Assembly: GCF_017813235.1 (NCBI RefSeq)
Contig: NZ_JAGISH010000001.1
Location: 620,001-684,000, forward strand
Length of the DNA stretch: 64,000 nt
Direction of reading: 5' to 3'
From: Sagittula salina
Lineage (GTDB): Bacteria; Pseudomonadota; Alphaproteobacteria; Rhodobacterales; Rhodobacteraceae
The notes beneath the pieces were generated by a model. The model searched no databases and was not told the origin of the DNA. It saw only the letters and a program-made list of their open reading frames with translations. Below, in pieces: positions 37,566 through 47,467 of this stretch; position 1 is the stretch's first letter; each line of letters opens with the position of its first letter. The position numbers and the translations under genes were made by a program.

Positions 37566-40532
37566 ATGACCGACCAAAGCCCCAACGACCTCTTCCATGC
37601 CTCCTCTTTCATGCAGGGGCACAACGCGGAATACCTCGAGCAGATGTATGCGCGCTACGCCAACGACCCGAGCGCGGTCGATGACGCGTGGCAGGCGTTC
37701 TTTCGCCAGATGGGCGACGACGAGGTGAGCGTGCGGCAGGAGGCCAGCGGCCCGTCCTGGGCGCGCAGCGACTGGCCGCCGTCGCCCAACGACGACCTGA
37801 CCGCCGCGCTGACCGGCGAATGGCCGATGCCCGCCGTCCCGGCGGAAGCCAAGGGCGCGGCGAAGAAGATTTCCGAGAAGGCCGCCGAGGCGGGCGTGAC
37901 CCTGTCGGACGCCGTGGTGCAGCGCGCCGTGCTGGATTCGATCCGTGCGCTGATGATCATCCGCGCCTACCGCATCCGGGGCCACCTGGCCGCCGACCTC
38001 GACCCGCTGGGCCTGCGCGACACCTCGAACCATCCGGAGCTGGACCCGAAGTCCTACGGCTTCACCGAGGCCGACATGGATCGCCCGATCTTCATCGACA
38101 ACGTGCTGGGGCTGCAGATCGCGTCCCTGCGGGAAATCGTGTCGATCGTGAAGCGCACCTACTGCGGCACCTTCGCGTTGCAGTACATGCATATTTCCGA
38201 CCCGGAGCAGTCGTCCTGGCTGAAGGAGCGGATCGAGGGCTACGGCAAGGAGATCGCCTTTACCCGCGAGGGTCGCAAGGCGATCCTGAACAAGATGGTG
38301 GAGGCCGAGGGTTTCGAGAAGTTCCTGCATGTGAAGTACATGGGGACGAAGCGGTTCGGTCTGGACGGCGGCGAAAGCCTGATCCCCGCGATGGAGCAGA
38401 TCATCAAGCGGGGCGGCAACCTCGGCGTGAAGGAGATCGTCATCGGGATGCCGCACCGCGGCCGTCTGAGCGTTCTGGCGAACGTGATGAACAAGCCCTA
38501 CAAGGCGATCTTCAACGAATTCCAGGGGGGGTCGTTCAAGCCCGAGGACGTCGATGGCTCGGGCGACGTGAAGTACCACCTGGGTGCGTCGTCGGACCGC
38601 GAATTCGACGGCAACACGGTGCACCTGTCGCTGACGGCGAACCCGTCTCACCTGGAGGCGGTGAACCCGGTGGTTCTGGGCAAGGTCCGCGCCAAGCAGG
38701 ACCAGTTGGGCGACGTGAACCGCACGCAGGTGATGCCGATCCTGCTGCACGGCGACGCGGCATTCGCCGGTCAGGGCGTGGTGGCGGAGTGTTTCGCGCT
38801 GTCGGGTCTGCGCGGGCACCGCACCGGCGGCACGATGCATATCATCGTCAACAACCAGATCGGGTTCACCACGGCGCCGCATTTCTCGCGCTCATCGCCC
38901 TACCCCACGGACAACGCGCTGGTGGTGGAGGCGCCGATCTTCCACGTCAACGGCGACGATCCGGAGGCGGTGGTGCACGCGGCCAAGGTCGCGACCGAGT
39001 TCCGCCAGAAGTTCGGCAAGGACGTGGTGATCGACATCTTCTGCTACCGCCGGTTCGGGCACAACGAGGGCGACGAGCCCATGTTCACCAACCCGGTGAT
39101 GTACAACAAGATCAAGCGCCAGAAGACCACGCTGACCCTGTACACGGAGCGGCTGGTGCAGGACGGGCTGATCCCCGAGGGCGAGATCGAGGACATGAAG
39201 GCGGCCTTCCAGGCGCAGCTGAACGAGGAGTTCGAGGCCGGCAAGGTCTACAAGCCGAACAAGGCCGACTGGCTGGACGGCCGGTGGTCGCACCTCGACA
39301 AGCAGAAGGAGGGCAAGTACCAGCGCGGCAAGACCGCCATCAAGCCCGAGACGCTGAAGGAGATCGGCGCGGCGCTGACCACGGTGCCGGAGGGTTTCCC
39401 GCTGCACAAGACCGTCGGGCGCCTCGTGGATTCGCGCGCGCAGATGTTCCAGAGCGGCAAGGGCTTCGACTGGGCGACGGCGGAGGCGGTGGCCTTCGGC
39501 TCGTTGCAGCTGGAAGGCTATCCTGTGCGTCTGGCCGGTCAGGATTCGACGCGCGGGACGTTCAGCCAGCGGCATTCGGGGTTCATCAACCAGGAGACCG
39601 AAGAGCGGTACTATCCGCTCAACAACATCCGCGAAGGACAGGCCCGCTTCGAAGTGATCGACTCCGCGCTGTCGGAATACGCGGTGCTGGGCTTTGAATA
39701 CGGCTATTCGCTGGCGGAACCGAACGCGCTGACCCTGTGGGAGGCGCAGTTCGGCGACTTTGCCAACGGCGCGCAGATCATGTTCGACCAGTTCATTTCC
39801 AGCGGCGAATCCAAATGGCTGCGGATGTCCGGCCTCGTCTGCCTGATGCCGCACGGCTTTGAGGGTCAGGGGCCGGAGCACTCCTCCGCCCGGCTGGAAC
39901 GGTTCCTGCAGGCCTGCGGTCAGGACAACTGGATCGTGGCGAACTGTTCGACCCCGGCGAACTACTTCCACATCCTGCGCCGCCAGCTGCACCGCAGCTA
40001 CCGCAAGCCGCTGATGCTGATGACGCCGAAATCGCTGCTGCGCCACAAGCTGTGCGTGTCCGAGCAGGAAATGTTCACCACCGGGTCGAGCTTCCACCGT
40101 GTACTGTGGGACGACGCCGAGACCGGGCATTCCCCGACCCGGCTGAAGCCGGATTCGGAGATCAAGCGGGTCGTGATGTGTTCGGGCAAGGTCTACTTCG
40201 ACCTGCTGGAGGAGCGCGACGCGCGGGGCATCGACGACGTCTACCTGCTGCGGGTCGAGCAGTTCTATCCCTTCCCGGCGATCAGCCTCGTGAAGGAACT
40301 GGAGCGTTTCAAGCAGGCAGAGATGGTCTGGTGCCAGGAAGAGCCGAAGAACCAGGGCGCCTGGACCTTCATCGAGCCGAACATCGAATGGGTGCTGGGC
40401 CGGATCAAGGCGGACCACGCCCGACCGCGTTACGCTGGCCGCGCCACGTCCGCCTCACCCGCGACGGGTCTGGCTTCGGCGCACAAGGCACAGCAACAGG
40501 CGCTCGTCGACGACGCGCTGACGATCAAGTGA
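37566..40532 (+). CDS. sucA: 2-oxoglutarate dehydrogenase E1 component
   Basis: A 988-residue thiamine-diphosphate enzyme that decarboxylates 2-oxoglutarate and transfers the succinyl group to SucB. The N-terminal E2-binding segment (SPNDLFHASSFMQGHNAEYLEQMY), GMPHRGRLSVLANVMNKP, the TPP motif region HVNGDDPEAV and the C-terminal GFEYGYSLAEPNALTLWEAQFGDF are all present. Size and order (sucA-sucB, later lpd) are standard. The ATG at 37566 follows AACGAGGTTCAACA, a modest site. Confidence 0.97.
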   Translation: MTDQSPNDLFHASSFMQGHNAEYLEQMYARYANDPSAVDDAWQAFFRQMGDDEVSVRQEASGPSWARSDWPPSPNDDLTAALTGEWPMPAVPAEAKGAAKKISEKAAEAGVTLSDAVVQRAVLDSIRALMIIRAYRIRGHLAADLDPLGLRDTSNHPELDPKSYGFTEADMDRPIFIDNVLGLQIASLREIVSIVKRTYCGTFALQYMHISDPEQSSWLKERIEGYGKEIAFTREGRKAILNKMVEAEGFEKFLHVKYMGTKRFGLDGGESLIPAMEQIIKRGGNLGVKEIVIGMPHRGRLSVLANVMNKPYKAIFNEFQGGSFKPEDVDGSGDVKYHLGASSDREFDGNTVHLSLTANPSHLEAVNPVVLGKVRAKQDQLGDVNRTQVMPILLHGDAAFAGQGVVAECFALSGLRGHRTGGTMHIIVNNQIGFTTAPHFSRSSPYPTDNALVVEAPIFHVNGDDPEAVVHAAKVATEFRQKFGKDVVIDIFCYRRFGHNEGDEPMFTNPVMYNKIKRQKTTLTLYTERLVQDGLIPEGEIEDMKAAFQAQLNEEFEAGKVYKPNKADWLDGRWSHLDKQKEGKYQRGKTAIKPETLKEIGAALTTVPEGFPLHKTVGRLVDSRAQMFQSGKGFDWATAEAVAFGSLQLEGYPVRLAGQDSTRGTFSQRHSGFINQETEERYYPLNNIREGQARFEVIDSALSEYAVLGFEYGYSLAEPNALTLWEAQFGDFANGAQIMFDQFISSGESKWLRMSGLVCLMPHGFEGQGPEHSSARLERFLQACGQDNWIVANCSTPANYFHILRRQLHRSYRKPLMLMTPKSLLRHKLCVSEQEMFTTGSSFHRVLWDDAETGHSPTRLKPDSEIKRVVMCSGKVYFDLLEERDARGIDDVYLLRVEQFYPFPAISLVKELERFKQAEMVWCQEEPKNQGAWTFIEPNIEWVLGRIKADHARPRYAGRATSASPATGLASAHKAQQQALVDDALTIK

Positions 40533-40577
40533 CACCCCGCGATACGCGACCAAGGGTTTGAAAGAGGATAAGACAAG

Positions 40578-42170
40578 ATGACCGAAGTACGTGTTCCCAC
40601 GCTGGGCGAATCCGTCACCGAGGCGACGGTGGCCACATGGTTCAAGAAGCCGGGCGACAAGGTCGCGGTAGATGAAATGCTGTGCGAACTGGAGACCGAC
40701 AAGGTGACGGTGGAGGTGCCCTCTCCCGTTGCCGGCACCCTGTCCGACATCGTCACCGCCGAGGGCGAGACGGTCGGCGTCGATGCGCTGTTGGGCAACA
40801 TCGCGGAGGAAGGCAACGCCGGCCCCGAAGAGATGAAGCCGCGCGACACCACCGCCAGGTCCGAAGACGGCCCGGCCTCCGGCGCGGCGGGCCAGGGATC
40901 GGGCCAGGGATCGGGCCAGCGATCGGGCCAGCGATCGGGCCAGGAAGGCGGCCAGTCGGTCGACGTCATGGTGCCCACGCTGGGCGAATCCGTGACGGAA
41001 GCGACCGTGTCCACCTGGTTCAAGAAGGTCGGCGACACGGTGGCGCAGGACGAAATGCTCTGTGAACTGGAGACCGACAAGGTGTCGGTCGAGGTGCCCG
41101 CCCCCGCCGCCGGCGTCCTGTCGGAGATCGTCGCGACCGAAGGCACAACCGTTCAGGCGAATGGGAAGCTGGCGGTGATCGGCGGCAGCGCGGGCGCAAC
41201 CGCCCCGGCGGCCTCCGCCCCCGCAGAGACGCAGTACTCCACCCCGCCGGCGGGCAACGCCGGCCCCGGCAAGGACGTGAAGGACGGCCCCGCCGCCGAA
41301 AAGGCCATGGCCGAGGCTGGCATTTCGCGCGATCAGGTACAGGGCAGCGGCCGCGACGGTCGCGCCACGAAGGCCGACGTCGCCGCCGCCGTGGCGGCCG
41401 CGAACAGCGCGCCGGCCGTTTCCTCCGCGCCGGTCTCCGCGCCGCGCGCCCCGGTGCACGCCGATGACGCCGCGCGCGAGGAACGGGTCAAGATGACGCG
41501 CCTGCGTCAGACCATCGCCCGCCGCCTGAAGGACGCGCAGAACGCCGCCGCGATCCTGACCACCTACAACGAGGTGGACATGACGGAGGTCATGGCGCTG
41601 CGGAACCAGTACAAGGAGCAGTTCGAAAAGAAGCACGGCGCGCGCCTCGGCTTCATGTCCTTCTTCACCAAGGCCTGCTGCCACGCGCTGAAGGAGGTCC
41701 CGGAGGTCAACGCGGAGATCGACGGCACCGACATCGTGTACAAGAACTTCGTCCACATGGGCGTCGCGGCGGGCACGCCGCAGGGCCTCGTGGTGCCGGT
41801 GATCCGCGACGCGGACCAGATGTCCTTTGCCGAAATCGAGAAGGCCATCGCCGAAAAGGGCAAGCGCGCCCGCGACGGCAAGCTGTCGATGGCGGAAATG
41901 CAGGGCGGCACCTTCACCATCTCGAACGGCGGTGTGTACGGGTCGCTCATGTCCTCGCCGATCCTGAACCCGCCGCAGTCGGGCATTCTGGGGATGCACA
42001 AGATCCAGGACCGTCCGATGGTCATCAACGGCGAGATCAAGATCCGCCCGATGATGTACCTCGCGCTGTCCTACGATCACCGCATCGTCGACGGCAAGGG
42101 CGCCGTGACCTTCCTCGTGCGCGTCAAGGAAGCGCTGGAAGACCCCCGTCGCCTGCTGATGGATCTGTGA
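40578..42170 (+). CDS. sucB: Dihydrolipoyllysine succinyltransferase (E2o) with two lipoyl domains
   Basis: A 530-residue E2 subunit. Two nearly identical lipoyl domains are visible, with the modified lysines K42 and K168 in [11 protein letters not shown] and [11 protein letters not shown]. They are joined by a Gly-Ser-Gln repeat linker (about residues 105-126). An E3-binding domain (about 235-275, [22 protein letters not shown]) and the catalytic domain with SYDHRIVDG follow. E. coli SucB has one lipoyl domain and about 405 residues. From memory two domains are usual in Rhodobacterales. It lies 45 bases after sucA. Confidence 0.95.
   Translation: MTEVRVPTLGESVTEATVATWFKKPGDKVAVDEMLCELETDKVTVEVPSPVAGTLSDIVTAEGETVGVDALLGNIAEEGNAGPEEMKPRDTTARSEDGPASGAAGQGSGQGSGQRSGQRSGQEGGQSVDVMVPTLGESVTEATVSTWFKKVGDTVAQDEMLCELETDKVSVEVPAPAAGVLSEIVATEGTTVQANGKLAVIGGSAGATAPAASAPAETQYSTPPAGNAGPGKDVKDGPAAEKAMAEAGISRDQVQGSGRDGRATKADVAAAVAAANSAPAVSSAPVSAPRAPVHADDAAREERVKMTRLRQTIARRLKDAQNAAAILTTYNEVDMTEVMALRNQYKEQFEKKHGARLGFMSFFTKACCHALKEVPEVNAEIDGTDIVYKNFVHMGVAAGTPQGLVVPVIRDADQMSFAEIEKAIAEKGKRARDGKLSMAEMQGGTFTISNGGVYGSLMSSPILNPPQSGILGMHKIQDRPMVINGEIKIRPMMYLALSYDHRIVDGKGAVTFLVRVKEALEDPRRLLMDL
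40889..40943 (+). repeat. 12-bp tandem repeat inside the sucB linker
   Basis: Units GGGCCAGGGATC (twice) and GGGCCAGCGATC (twice) plus a partial fifth encode the GQGS/GQRS tetrads of the linker between the two lipoyl domains. It shares the GGGCCAG start with the non-coding array at 35930-36012. Confidence 0.8.
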
Positions 42171-42281
42171 TCCGAAGCGCAGGTCGGGGTCAAACCCGGC
42201 CTGCCCCCTGTCACGCGGCGTGATCCTGCGAAGGGTCGCGCTACCATGTCACCGGATACGACACCGGACATGGAGGTTCCT

Positions 42282-42512
42282 ATGACCACCCAACTCCTGC
42301 TGAAATTCGACGCCTTCGATCAGGCCGCCTTTGACGCCGACGCGGAGGCGCGCGGGCAGGCCGGGCTGACGCTGCTGCAGCTCTGGTCCGAGGGCGCCGC
42401 CCGCTGGGCGCTGTTTTCCGTCAACGACCGCGAAAAGGCGCAAGGCTGGCTGTCGAAGGAAACCGGGCTCGGCCATCCGCCATCGGCCGCGCACCTGCTG
42501 GAGACCGCGTGA
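42282..42512 (+). CDS. Small protein of unknown function after sucB
   Basis: A 76-residue protein with GGAGG five bases before its ATG. The sequence (TTQLLLKFDAFDQAAFDADAE, later ARWALFSVNDREKAQGWLSKE) is coding-like, soluble and unrecognised. Its stop overlaps the GTG start of the next gene. It lies between sucB and lpd, so it travels on the same strand as the 2-oxoglutarate dehydrogenase genes. Confidence 0.7.
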   Translation: MTTQLLLKFDAFDQAAFDADAEARGQAGLTLLQLWSEGAARWALFSVNDREKAQGWLSKETGLGHPPSAAHLLETA

Positions 42513-43477
42513 CCGACGCGCCCCGCATCGCCCTTGTGTCCTGCATGAAGGACGAAGGCCCGTTCCTGCTGGAATGGCTGGCCTACCATGCGGGGCTGGG
42601 TTTCGACGCCATGGTGGTGGCGACGAACCACTGCACGGACGGCTCCGACGCGCTGCTGGCGGGGCTGGCGGCGCGGGGGCTGGTGCATCACATCGACCAC
42701 GATCCCGGCGACCGGCCACCGCAGGATGCAGGCATGGATCACGTGCTGGCCTGGGCGCGGGGCGCGGGCATCACGCATCTGCTGCACATCGACAGCGATG
42801 AATTCCTCTGGCTGGAGGACGGGCTGCCCGCATTGATGGCACGCACGTCGGGCGCGGATGTGGTGCCGATCCCGTGGCGGCTGTTCGGTGACGGCGGGGT
42901 GACGGCTTGGTGCCCCGGCGATCTGGTGCTGGAACGCAACACGCGTGCAGAGCCCGCGCCGGTCCCCGGCGAGGCGAAGTTCAAGTGCCTGTTCCGGGCG
43001 GCAAGCTTTGCCCGCGCCACGGATCACAACCCGCTGGAGCCGACCGTCCCGGACCCGCAGGTCATGACGCCGGACGGCGCGGCGCTGTCGAATGCTTCGC
43101 TCTATCAGGCGAAATCCGCCCGTTTCCGCCCGCATGATGTGGCCGCCGGGGCGCAAACCGCACGGCTGCACCATTACGCCGTGCGGTCGGAGGATGTCTT
43201 CTTGATGAAAAACGCTCGCGGCGACGGTCAGGGCAAGCGGGGCGATTCGAAATACCGGCTGGGGTCCCACTGGCACCGCACGGCCAACCGCAACGACGTG
43301 GCGGCGCCCGAGATGCGCGCCCACCTGCCCCGCGTACGTGCGCTGCTGGAAACATGGCGCGCCGATCCACAGGTACGCGCGCTGGAGGAGGCCTGCTTTG
43401 CCGCCTTCGCGGCCCGTCGCGCCGCCGTCCTGACCCCCGACGCACGCCGCGCGTGGACAAAGGGAGCCCCCGCATGA
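42509..43477 (+). CDS. Family 2-type glycosyltransferase (PF13704-like)
   Basis: A 322-residue protein with the N-terminal pattern IALVSCMKDEGPFLLEWLAYH, ATNHCTDGSDALL, and a DxD metal site in LHIDSDEFLWL. This is the layout of the small glycosyltransferase group with a KDE(G/A) start, usually linked to surface polysaccharide. The GTG start at 42509 overlaps the previous stop (GTGA). Why it lies between sucB and lpd is unclear. Acceptor and donor are unknown. Confidence 0.8.
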   Translation: MTDAPRIALVSCMKDEGPFLLEWLAYHAGLGFDAMVVATNHCTDGSDALLAGLAARGLVHHIDHDPGDRPPQDAGMDHVLAWARGAGITHLLHIDSDEFLWLEDGLPALMARTSGADVVPIPWRLFGDGGVTAWCPGDLVLERNTRAEPAPVPGEAKFKCLFRAASFARATDHNPLEPTVPDPQVMTPDGAALSNASLYQAKSARFRPHDVAAGAQTARLHHYAVRSEDVFLMKNARGDGQGKRGDSKYRLGSHWHRTANRNDVAAPEMRAHLPRVRALLETWRADPQVRALEEACFAAFAARRAAVLTPDARRAWTKGAPA

Positions 43478-43863
43478 CCCCGGACCTCGCCGCGCTGGCC
43501 GCCACCGTGCTGATCCACCTCGCCGCCGTCCTCTGGTCGCAGAAGTCGCTGGAGGCCGATATCGGCCGGGAGGGCAACCTCGCCCCGCGCGATGGGACGC
43601 AGGACCTGTCGCAGCGGACGGAACGCCTGAGGCGCGCGCTCGGCAACCATACGGAAAACATCGGCCCCTTCATCATCGCCGTGGTCCTGGTGCAGTTCAC
43701 CGGCTCGGGCAGCTGGTTCACCGCGGCCTGCGCCTGGACCTACGTCGTGGCCCGCGCGCTCTACCTGCCCGCTTATGCGCTTGGCTGGGTGCCATGGCGC
43801 TCGTACCTCTACTTCGCGGGGCTACTTGCCACCCTCGCCATGATCGGAACAGCCATCCTATGA
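43474..43863 (+). CDS. MAPEG-family membrane protein 1
   Basis: A 129-residue four-helix membrane protein of the MAPEG group (glutathione- and eicosanoid-related). It has RLRRALGNHTENIGPFIIAVVL in the middle and VVARALYLPAYALGWVPWRS near the C-terminus, the family signature. The ATG at 43474 overlaps the glycosyltransferase stop. The next gene is a paralogue in tandem. Confidence 0.85.
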   Translation: MTPDLAALAATVLIHLAAVLWSQKSLEADIGREGNLAPRDGTQDLSQRTERLRRALGNHTENIGPFIIAVVLVQFTGSGSWFTAACAWTYVVARALYLPAYALGWVPWRSYLYFAGLLATLAMIGTAIL

Positions 43864-43887
43864 CCCCCGAACTATGACCCCCGAACT
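43860..43887 (+). repeat. 14-bp tandem duplication at the junction of the two MAPEG genes
   Basis: ATGACCCCCGAACT is present twice in direct succession (43860-43873 and 43874-43887). The first copy overlaps the stop of MAPEG 1 (ATGA) but reads only five codons before a stop; the second copy starts MAPEG 2. This looks like a recent duplication of a normal ATGA junction. Confidence 0.92.
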
Positions 43888-44263
43888 CACCGCCCTCAGC
43901 CTCTCCGCGCTGCTGCAATGCCTGCAGTTCGCGCTCTATTCCGTGCTGGCGCAGAAACAGGTCGGCCCGCGCTACGCCGCCTCGCCAAGGGATGAGCCGC
44001 GCCAGTTGACCGGCTACGCGGGCCGCGCTCAGCGCGCGCTGTCCAACCACTTCGAGGGGCTGATCCTCTTTGGAATCGGCGTCATGACCGTGACCTACAG
44101 CGACAAGGCCGGAGGCGCGACCGCTATCGCCGCCGGGATCTACCTCGCGGCACGCGCCCTCTACCTGCCCGCCTACCTCCTCGGCTGGTCGCCGTGGCGC
44201 TCGCTGATCTGGTTCGCGGGCTTCCTCGCCACCGTCTTCCTGCTGGTCTGGAGCGTGATATGA
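43874..44263 (+). CDS. MAPEG-family membrane protein 2
   Basis: A 129-residue protein with the same layout as its upstream neighbour: RAQRALSNHFEGLILFGIGVM and LAARALYLPAYLLGWSPWRS. The two are tandem paralogues of equal length. The start is the second copy of a duplicated 14-base segment. The function is not predictable beyond the family. Confidence 0.85.
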   Translation: MTPELTALSLSALLQCLQFALYSVLAQKQVGPRYAASPRDEPRQLTGYAGRAQRALSNHFEGLILFGIGVMTVTYSDKAGGATAIAAGIYLAARALYLPAYLLGWSPWRSLIWFAGFLATVFLLVWSVI

Positions 44264-44281
44264 CCGCCCGCACCGCTTTTG

Positions 44282-44363
44282 CTTCTCTGCTTGTGAAATA
44301 CTCCGGGGGAGTCGCGGCCGCGCCGCGACGGGGGCAGAGCCCCCTTCCCGGCCAAACGAAAGG
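44282..44363 (+). repeat. Rhodobacterales-type GC-rich intergenic repeat, copy B
   Basis: This block runs CTTCTCTGC, GAAATACTCC, GGGGGAG, the palindrome TCGCGGCCGCGCCGCGA, GGGGGCAGAGCCCCC and CCGGCCAAACGAAAGGA. It matches copy A at 821-894 block for block and again ends in the ribosome site of the next gene, lpd. Confidence 0.7.
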
Positions 44364-44373
44364 AACCTGACCC

Positions 44374-45774
44374 ATGTCCCAATACGACGTCATCGTCATC
44401 GGCGCAGGCCCCGGCGGCTATGTCGCCGCCATCCGCGCCGCCCAGCTGGGCCTGAAGACCGCCTGCGTCGAGGGCCGCGAGACCCTCGGCGGCACCTGTC
44501 TGAACGTCGGCTGCATCCCGTCGAAGGCGCTTCTGCACGCCTCCCATCAGCTGCACGAGGCGGAGCACAACTTCGCCAAGATGGGCCTGAAGGGGGCCAC
44601 GCCGAAGGTCGACTGGAAGCAGATGCTGGCCTACAAGGACGACGTCATCGGCCAGAACACCAAGGGGATCGAGTTCCTTTTCAAGAAGAACAAGGTGGAT
44701 TGGCTGAAGGGCTGGGCCTCCATCCCCGAGAAGGGCAAGGTCACGGTCGGTGACACCACCTACGACACGAAGACCATCCTGATCGCATCCGGGTCGGAGG
44801 TCGCTTCCGTCCCCGGTGCCGAGGTGACGGTCGACAACGACGCGGGCGTGGTGGTCGACAGCACCGGCGCGCTGGCGTTGCCCAAGGTGCCGAAGAAGAT
44901 GATCGTCATCGGCGCGGGCGTGATCGGTCTGGAAATGGGATCGGTCTACAAGCGTCTGGGCGCGGAGGTGCAGGTGATCGAGTTTCTCGACCACATCACC
45001 CCCGGCATGGACGCGGAGGTCCAAAAGCAGTTCCAGCGCATTCTGGCCAGGCAGGGGCTGAACTTCACCATGGGCGCGGCCGTGTCGAAGGTGGAGGCCG
45101 CGAAGAACAAGGCCAAGGTCACCTACAAGCTGCGCAAGGACGACAGCGAGCACGTGGTGGAGGCGGACGTGGTTCTGGTCGCCACCGGCCGCAAGCCCTT
45201 CACCGAAGGGCTCGGCCTCGACGCCCTGGGCATCGAGATGACCAAGCGCGGCCAGATCGCCGTGAACGGCCAGTGGAAAACCAGCGTTGACGGCATCTAT
45301 GCCGTCGGCGACGTGGTCGAAGGCCCGATGCTGGCGCACAAGGCGGAGGACGAGGGCATGGCCTGCGCCGAGGTCATCGCGGGCAAGCATGGCCATGTGA
45401 ACTACGGTGTGATCCCGAGCGTGATCTACACCGCGCCGGAGGTGGCCGCCGTCGGCGCCACCGAGGCGCAGCTGAAGGAAGCGGGCCAGGCTTACAAGGT
45501 CGGCAAGTTCTCCTTCATGGGGAATGGCCGGGCGAAGGCAGTGTTTCAGGGTGAAGGCTTTGTCAAACTGCTGGCGGACAAGGACACCGACCGCATCCTC
45601 GGCTGCCACATCATCGGCCCCGGTGCGGGCGACCTGATCCACGAGATCTGCGTCGGCATGGAATTCGGCGCCTCCGCCGAGGACATCGCGCTGACCTGTC
45701 ACGCGCATCCGACATTCTCGGAGGCCGTCCGCGAGGCGGCACTGGCCTGCGGCGACGGAGCGATCCACGCCTGA
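44374..45774 (+). CDS. lpd: Dihydrolipoyl dehydrogenase (E3)
   Basis: A 466-residue flavoprotein that reoxidises the lipoyl groups of SucB. FAD motif [10 protein letters not shown] (residues 10-19), the redox disulfide C42/C47 in [12 protein letters not shown], the NAD motif [12 protein letters not shown] and the C-terminal [13 protein letters not shown] with the catalytic His-Glu pair are intact. AAGGA precedes the ATG. It closes the suc gene group; a terminator follows. Confidence 0.97.
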   Translation: MSQYDVIVIGAGPGGYVAAIRAAQLGLKTACVEGRETLGGTCLNVGCIPSKALLHASHQLHEAEHNFAKMGLKGATPKVDWKQMLAYKDDVIGQNTKGIEFLFKKNKVDWLKGWASIPEKGKVTVGDTTYDTKTILIASGSEVASVPGAEVTVDNDAGVVVDSTGALALPKVPKKMIVIGAGVIGLEMGSVYKRLGAEVQVIEFLDHITPGMDAEVQKQFQRILARQGLNFTMGAAVSKVEAAKNKAKVTYKLRKDDSEHVVEADVVLVATGRKPFTEGLGLDALGIEMTKRGQIAVNGQWKTSVDGIYAVGDVVEGPMLAHKAEDEGMACAEVIAGKHGHVNYGVIPSVIYTAPEVAAVGATEAQLKEAGQAYKVGKFSFMGNGRAKAVFQGEGFVKLLADKDTDRILGCHIIGPGAGDLIHEICVGMEFGASAEDIALTCHAHPTFSEAVREAALACGDGAIHA

Positions 45775-45837
45775 TCGCGTCCGGCCCGGGCGTTCCCCTC
45801 CGGCGAGCCTGCGGACCTGCCCACTCGCCGGTCTCCG

Positions 45838-45868
45838 GGGCGCTTCCTCCAGGGGGAGCGCCCTTTTT
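45838..45868 (+). terminator. Rho-independent terminator of lpd
   Basis: GGGCGCT (45838-45844) pairs with AGCGCCC (45857-45863) and is followed by five T. Confidence 0.88.
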
Positions 45869-45963
45869 CATGCACGCATTGCCGCGCCGCGGTGGCAGCT
45901 TCGTGCCGGAGGTCGGAGAGGTCGAATACCGCCCGACCGAAGAGCAGATGTAAAATTGGGCCG

Positions 45964-46755
45964 ATGCGCAGGCACGCCGCCTGGCGGATCGGTTCTGAAA
46001 TGGCCGGGCGGTGGTGGTTCACCGTCCCGGCCTCACCAGCGTGCAAGGTACTCCAACAAGCGAGGAAGGACAGTCCGGAGACTGTGGCCTGGATCAATCC
46101 CGAGCGACCGCCGATGCGATACGCGGCGTTTGTCGAAACGAAGACCTCGCGGAAGATGCTGCTGTCCCTGCGCAGCGTGCGGGCGGCTTGCGGGATCACC
46201 ATGATCATCGCCAGTTCCGGCGTGGGAAAGACGAAAACCGAGTTCCTCTTCCGCGACATGGAAGCGCCAAGAGCATCATTCCTGGACGTGGGCACGGATC
46301 AGGCGGACCAGTGGGGGATTGCCTGTGCGTTGTGCGCGCGGCTTGGCCTCGAAGAGCCGAACGCGCGCACCCTTGCAGCAAGCCGTCACCGGATCGCGGA
46401 AGAGGTCGGGCCGGATGGGATCTTGATGCTGGACGAGGCACAGAACCTCATTCGCGATGGCGAAGGTCGGGGGCAGGACGATACCCGGACCTTCGAGTGG
46501 CTGCACATGATGCAGTAGGATGGCTGCTTCGGCCTCGCTTTCATCGGGGACACCGGGCTTGACCGTGTGTTGGCGAAGTATCCGCCGAACAAGCAGCGGA
46601 CACATCCAAGGGTGCGGATCACGGGTGCGACACCCGGCGACATGGAGGCGTTTTCTGCCATGCCCACTGCAGGCGATCGGCGGGGCGGGCTGTGGCATTT
46701 CGAGAAGGGGTTCGATGGATGCAGGACAATGAAACAAGGGCGACGGTTACCATGA
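45964..46755 (+). pseudogene. Decayed Mu-B-like AAA ATPase (phage transposition protein)
   Basis: The frame shows the core of a Mu B homologue: RAACGITMIIASSGVGKTKTEF (Walker A), GIACALCARLGLEEPNARTL, and the Walker B DGILMLDEAQNLI. Mu B delivers target DNA to the Mu A transposase. An in-frame TAG at 46516-46518 interrupts it, and the same frame continues with recognisable sequence (FGLAFIGDTGLDRVLAKYPP) for about 80 codons, so the gene is broken. The true start is uncertain. A 27-codon open frame at 45870-45953, directly upstream, may be the end of the lost transposase gene. Everything from 45.87 to 48.0 kb looks like one prophage remnant. Confidence 0.75.
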
Positions 46756-46846
46756 CGGCGTCGCAGTGCGTGGCTGGTATGAGCTGGTGGAGGCGTTTTC
46801 GAGGGAAGCCCATCGCTACGCGATTAAGCTGGAAAAAATCCGGTAG
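46745..46846 (+). pseudogene. Gene fragment in the prophage remnant
   Basis: A frame ending in TAG at 46844 reads VAVRGWYELVEAFSREAHRY and then AIKLEKIR, clearly protein-like but with no start of its own. It overlaps the end of the Mu-B-like frame. I do not recognise the parent protein. It is probably the surviving C-terminus of a phage gene. Confidence 0.4.
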
Positions 46847-46980
46847 CGCGAGAACGCGCCGAAAATCGCAAAGTGCCCGGGTTGGGACACCATCAGGGCT
46901 GGCATGGTCGCGCGGCATTGGGTGAGCGTGTTCGGAACCGCCCAGATCCACGAGCCGACGAGTTCTGAAGGGGATCAGGC

Positions 46981-47100
46981 ATGACCGATACCGCCAAGAA
47001 TGACCCGCTGCACTTTGTCCCGCTGACAATGTCAGAGACAATGGTCCCCGTCAGACCCGCGAGGGAGGGGCCTTTCGAAGTCCAGGAGCACGCGCCATGA
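46981..47100 (+). CDS. 39-residue phage-remnant peptide
   Basis: The ATG at 46981 has a GAAGGGG site 7 bases upstream, and the stop overlaps the next start (ATGA at 47097). The peptide is polar with no recognisable domain. The good ribosome site and coupling suggest a former small phage gene. Confidence 0.4.
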   Translation: MTDTAKNDPLHFVPLTMSETMVPVRPAREGPFEVQEHAP

Positions 47101-47339
47101 ACAAGGTGGAAGAGCTCGCTCCCAAGCTGCAAGGCGCGGCGATATGGCTTGCCGGTGCGGGCTTCGTCGCGGGCTGTGATCGGGCTGGCCATCGCGGGCC
47201 GGCCGGATTGGCTTCTGTCAATCGGGTGGGCCGGATGACTGAACAGTTCCCAGCCGTCCGAGCCCCGCGCCACCCGGCACGCCTCAACGTCTACGTGGAG
47301 ATGTGCCGGGGCCTGCTCTGCCAGTCCGCTTCCTCGTGA
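47097..47339 (+). CDS. 80-residue protein in the prophage remnant
   Basis: It starts at the ATGA overlap with the preceding small frame and has CAGGAG upstream. It contains VRAPRHPARLNVYVEMCRGLL, which looks like a genuine folded segment, probably from a Mu-like early-region protein. The family is unknown and the gene may be truncated. Confidence 0.4.
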   Translation: MNKVEELAPKLQGAAIWLAGAGFVAGCDRAGHRGPAGLASVNRVGRMTEQFPAVRAPRHPARLNVYVEMCRGLLCQSASS

Positions 47340-47467
47340 CCTTTGGCGCCTGTCCACTCTATTTCCCCGATGATCCAAAGGGCAGGAGCATGGCCGAAGC
47401 CCTGGTCGGTGCCGAACGCCCTGGGGCCTTGGACCGACGCATGCCGGACAGCAGGGGGAGCATCCCG

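Noticed and set aside
37360..37569. A 69-codon frame coupled to the gene ending at 37363 and running to sucA
   Set aside because: Apart from the ATGA overlap it consists of CCGGAAACA-type repeats and arginine-rich low-complexity sequence and overlaps the sucA start.
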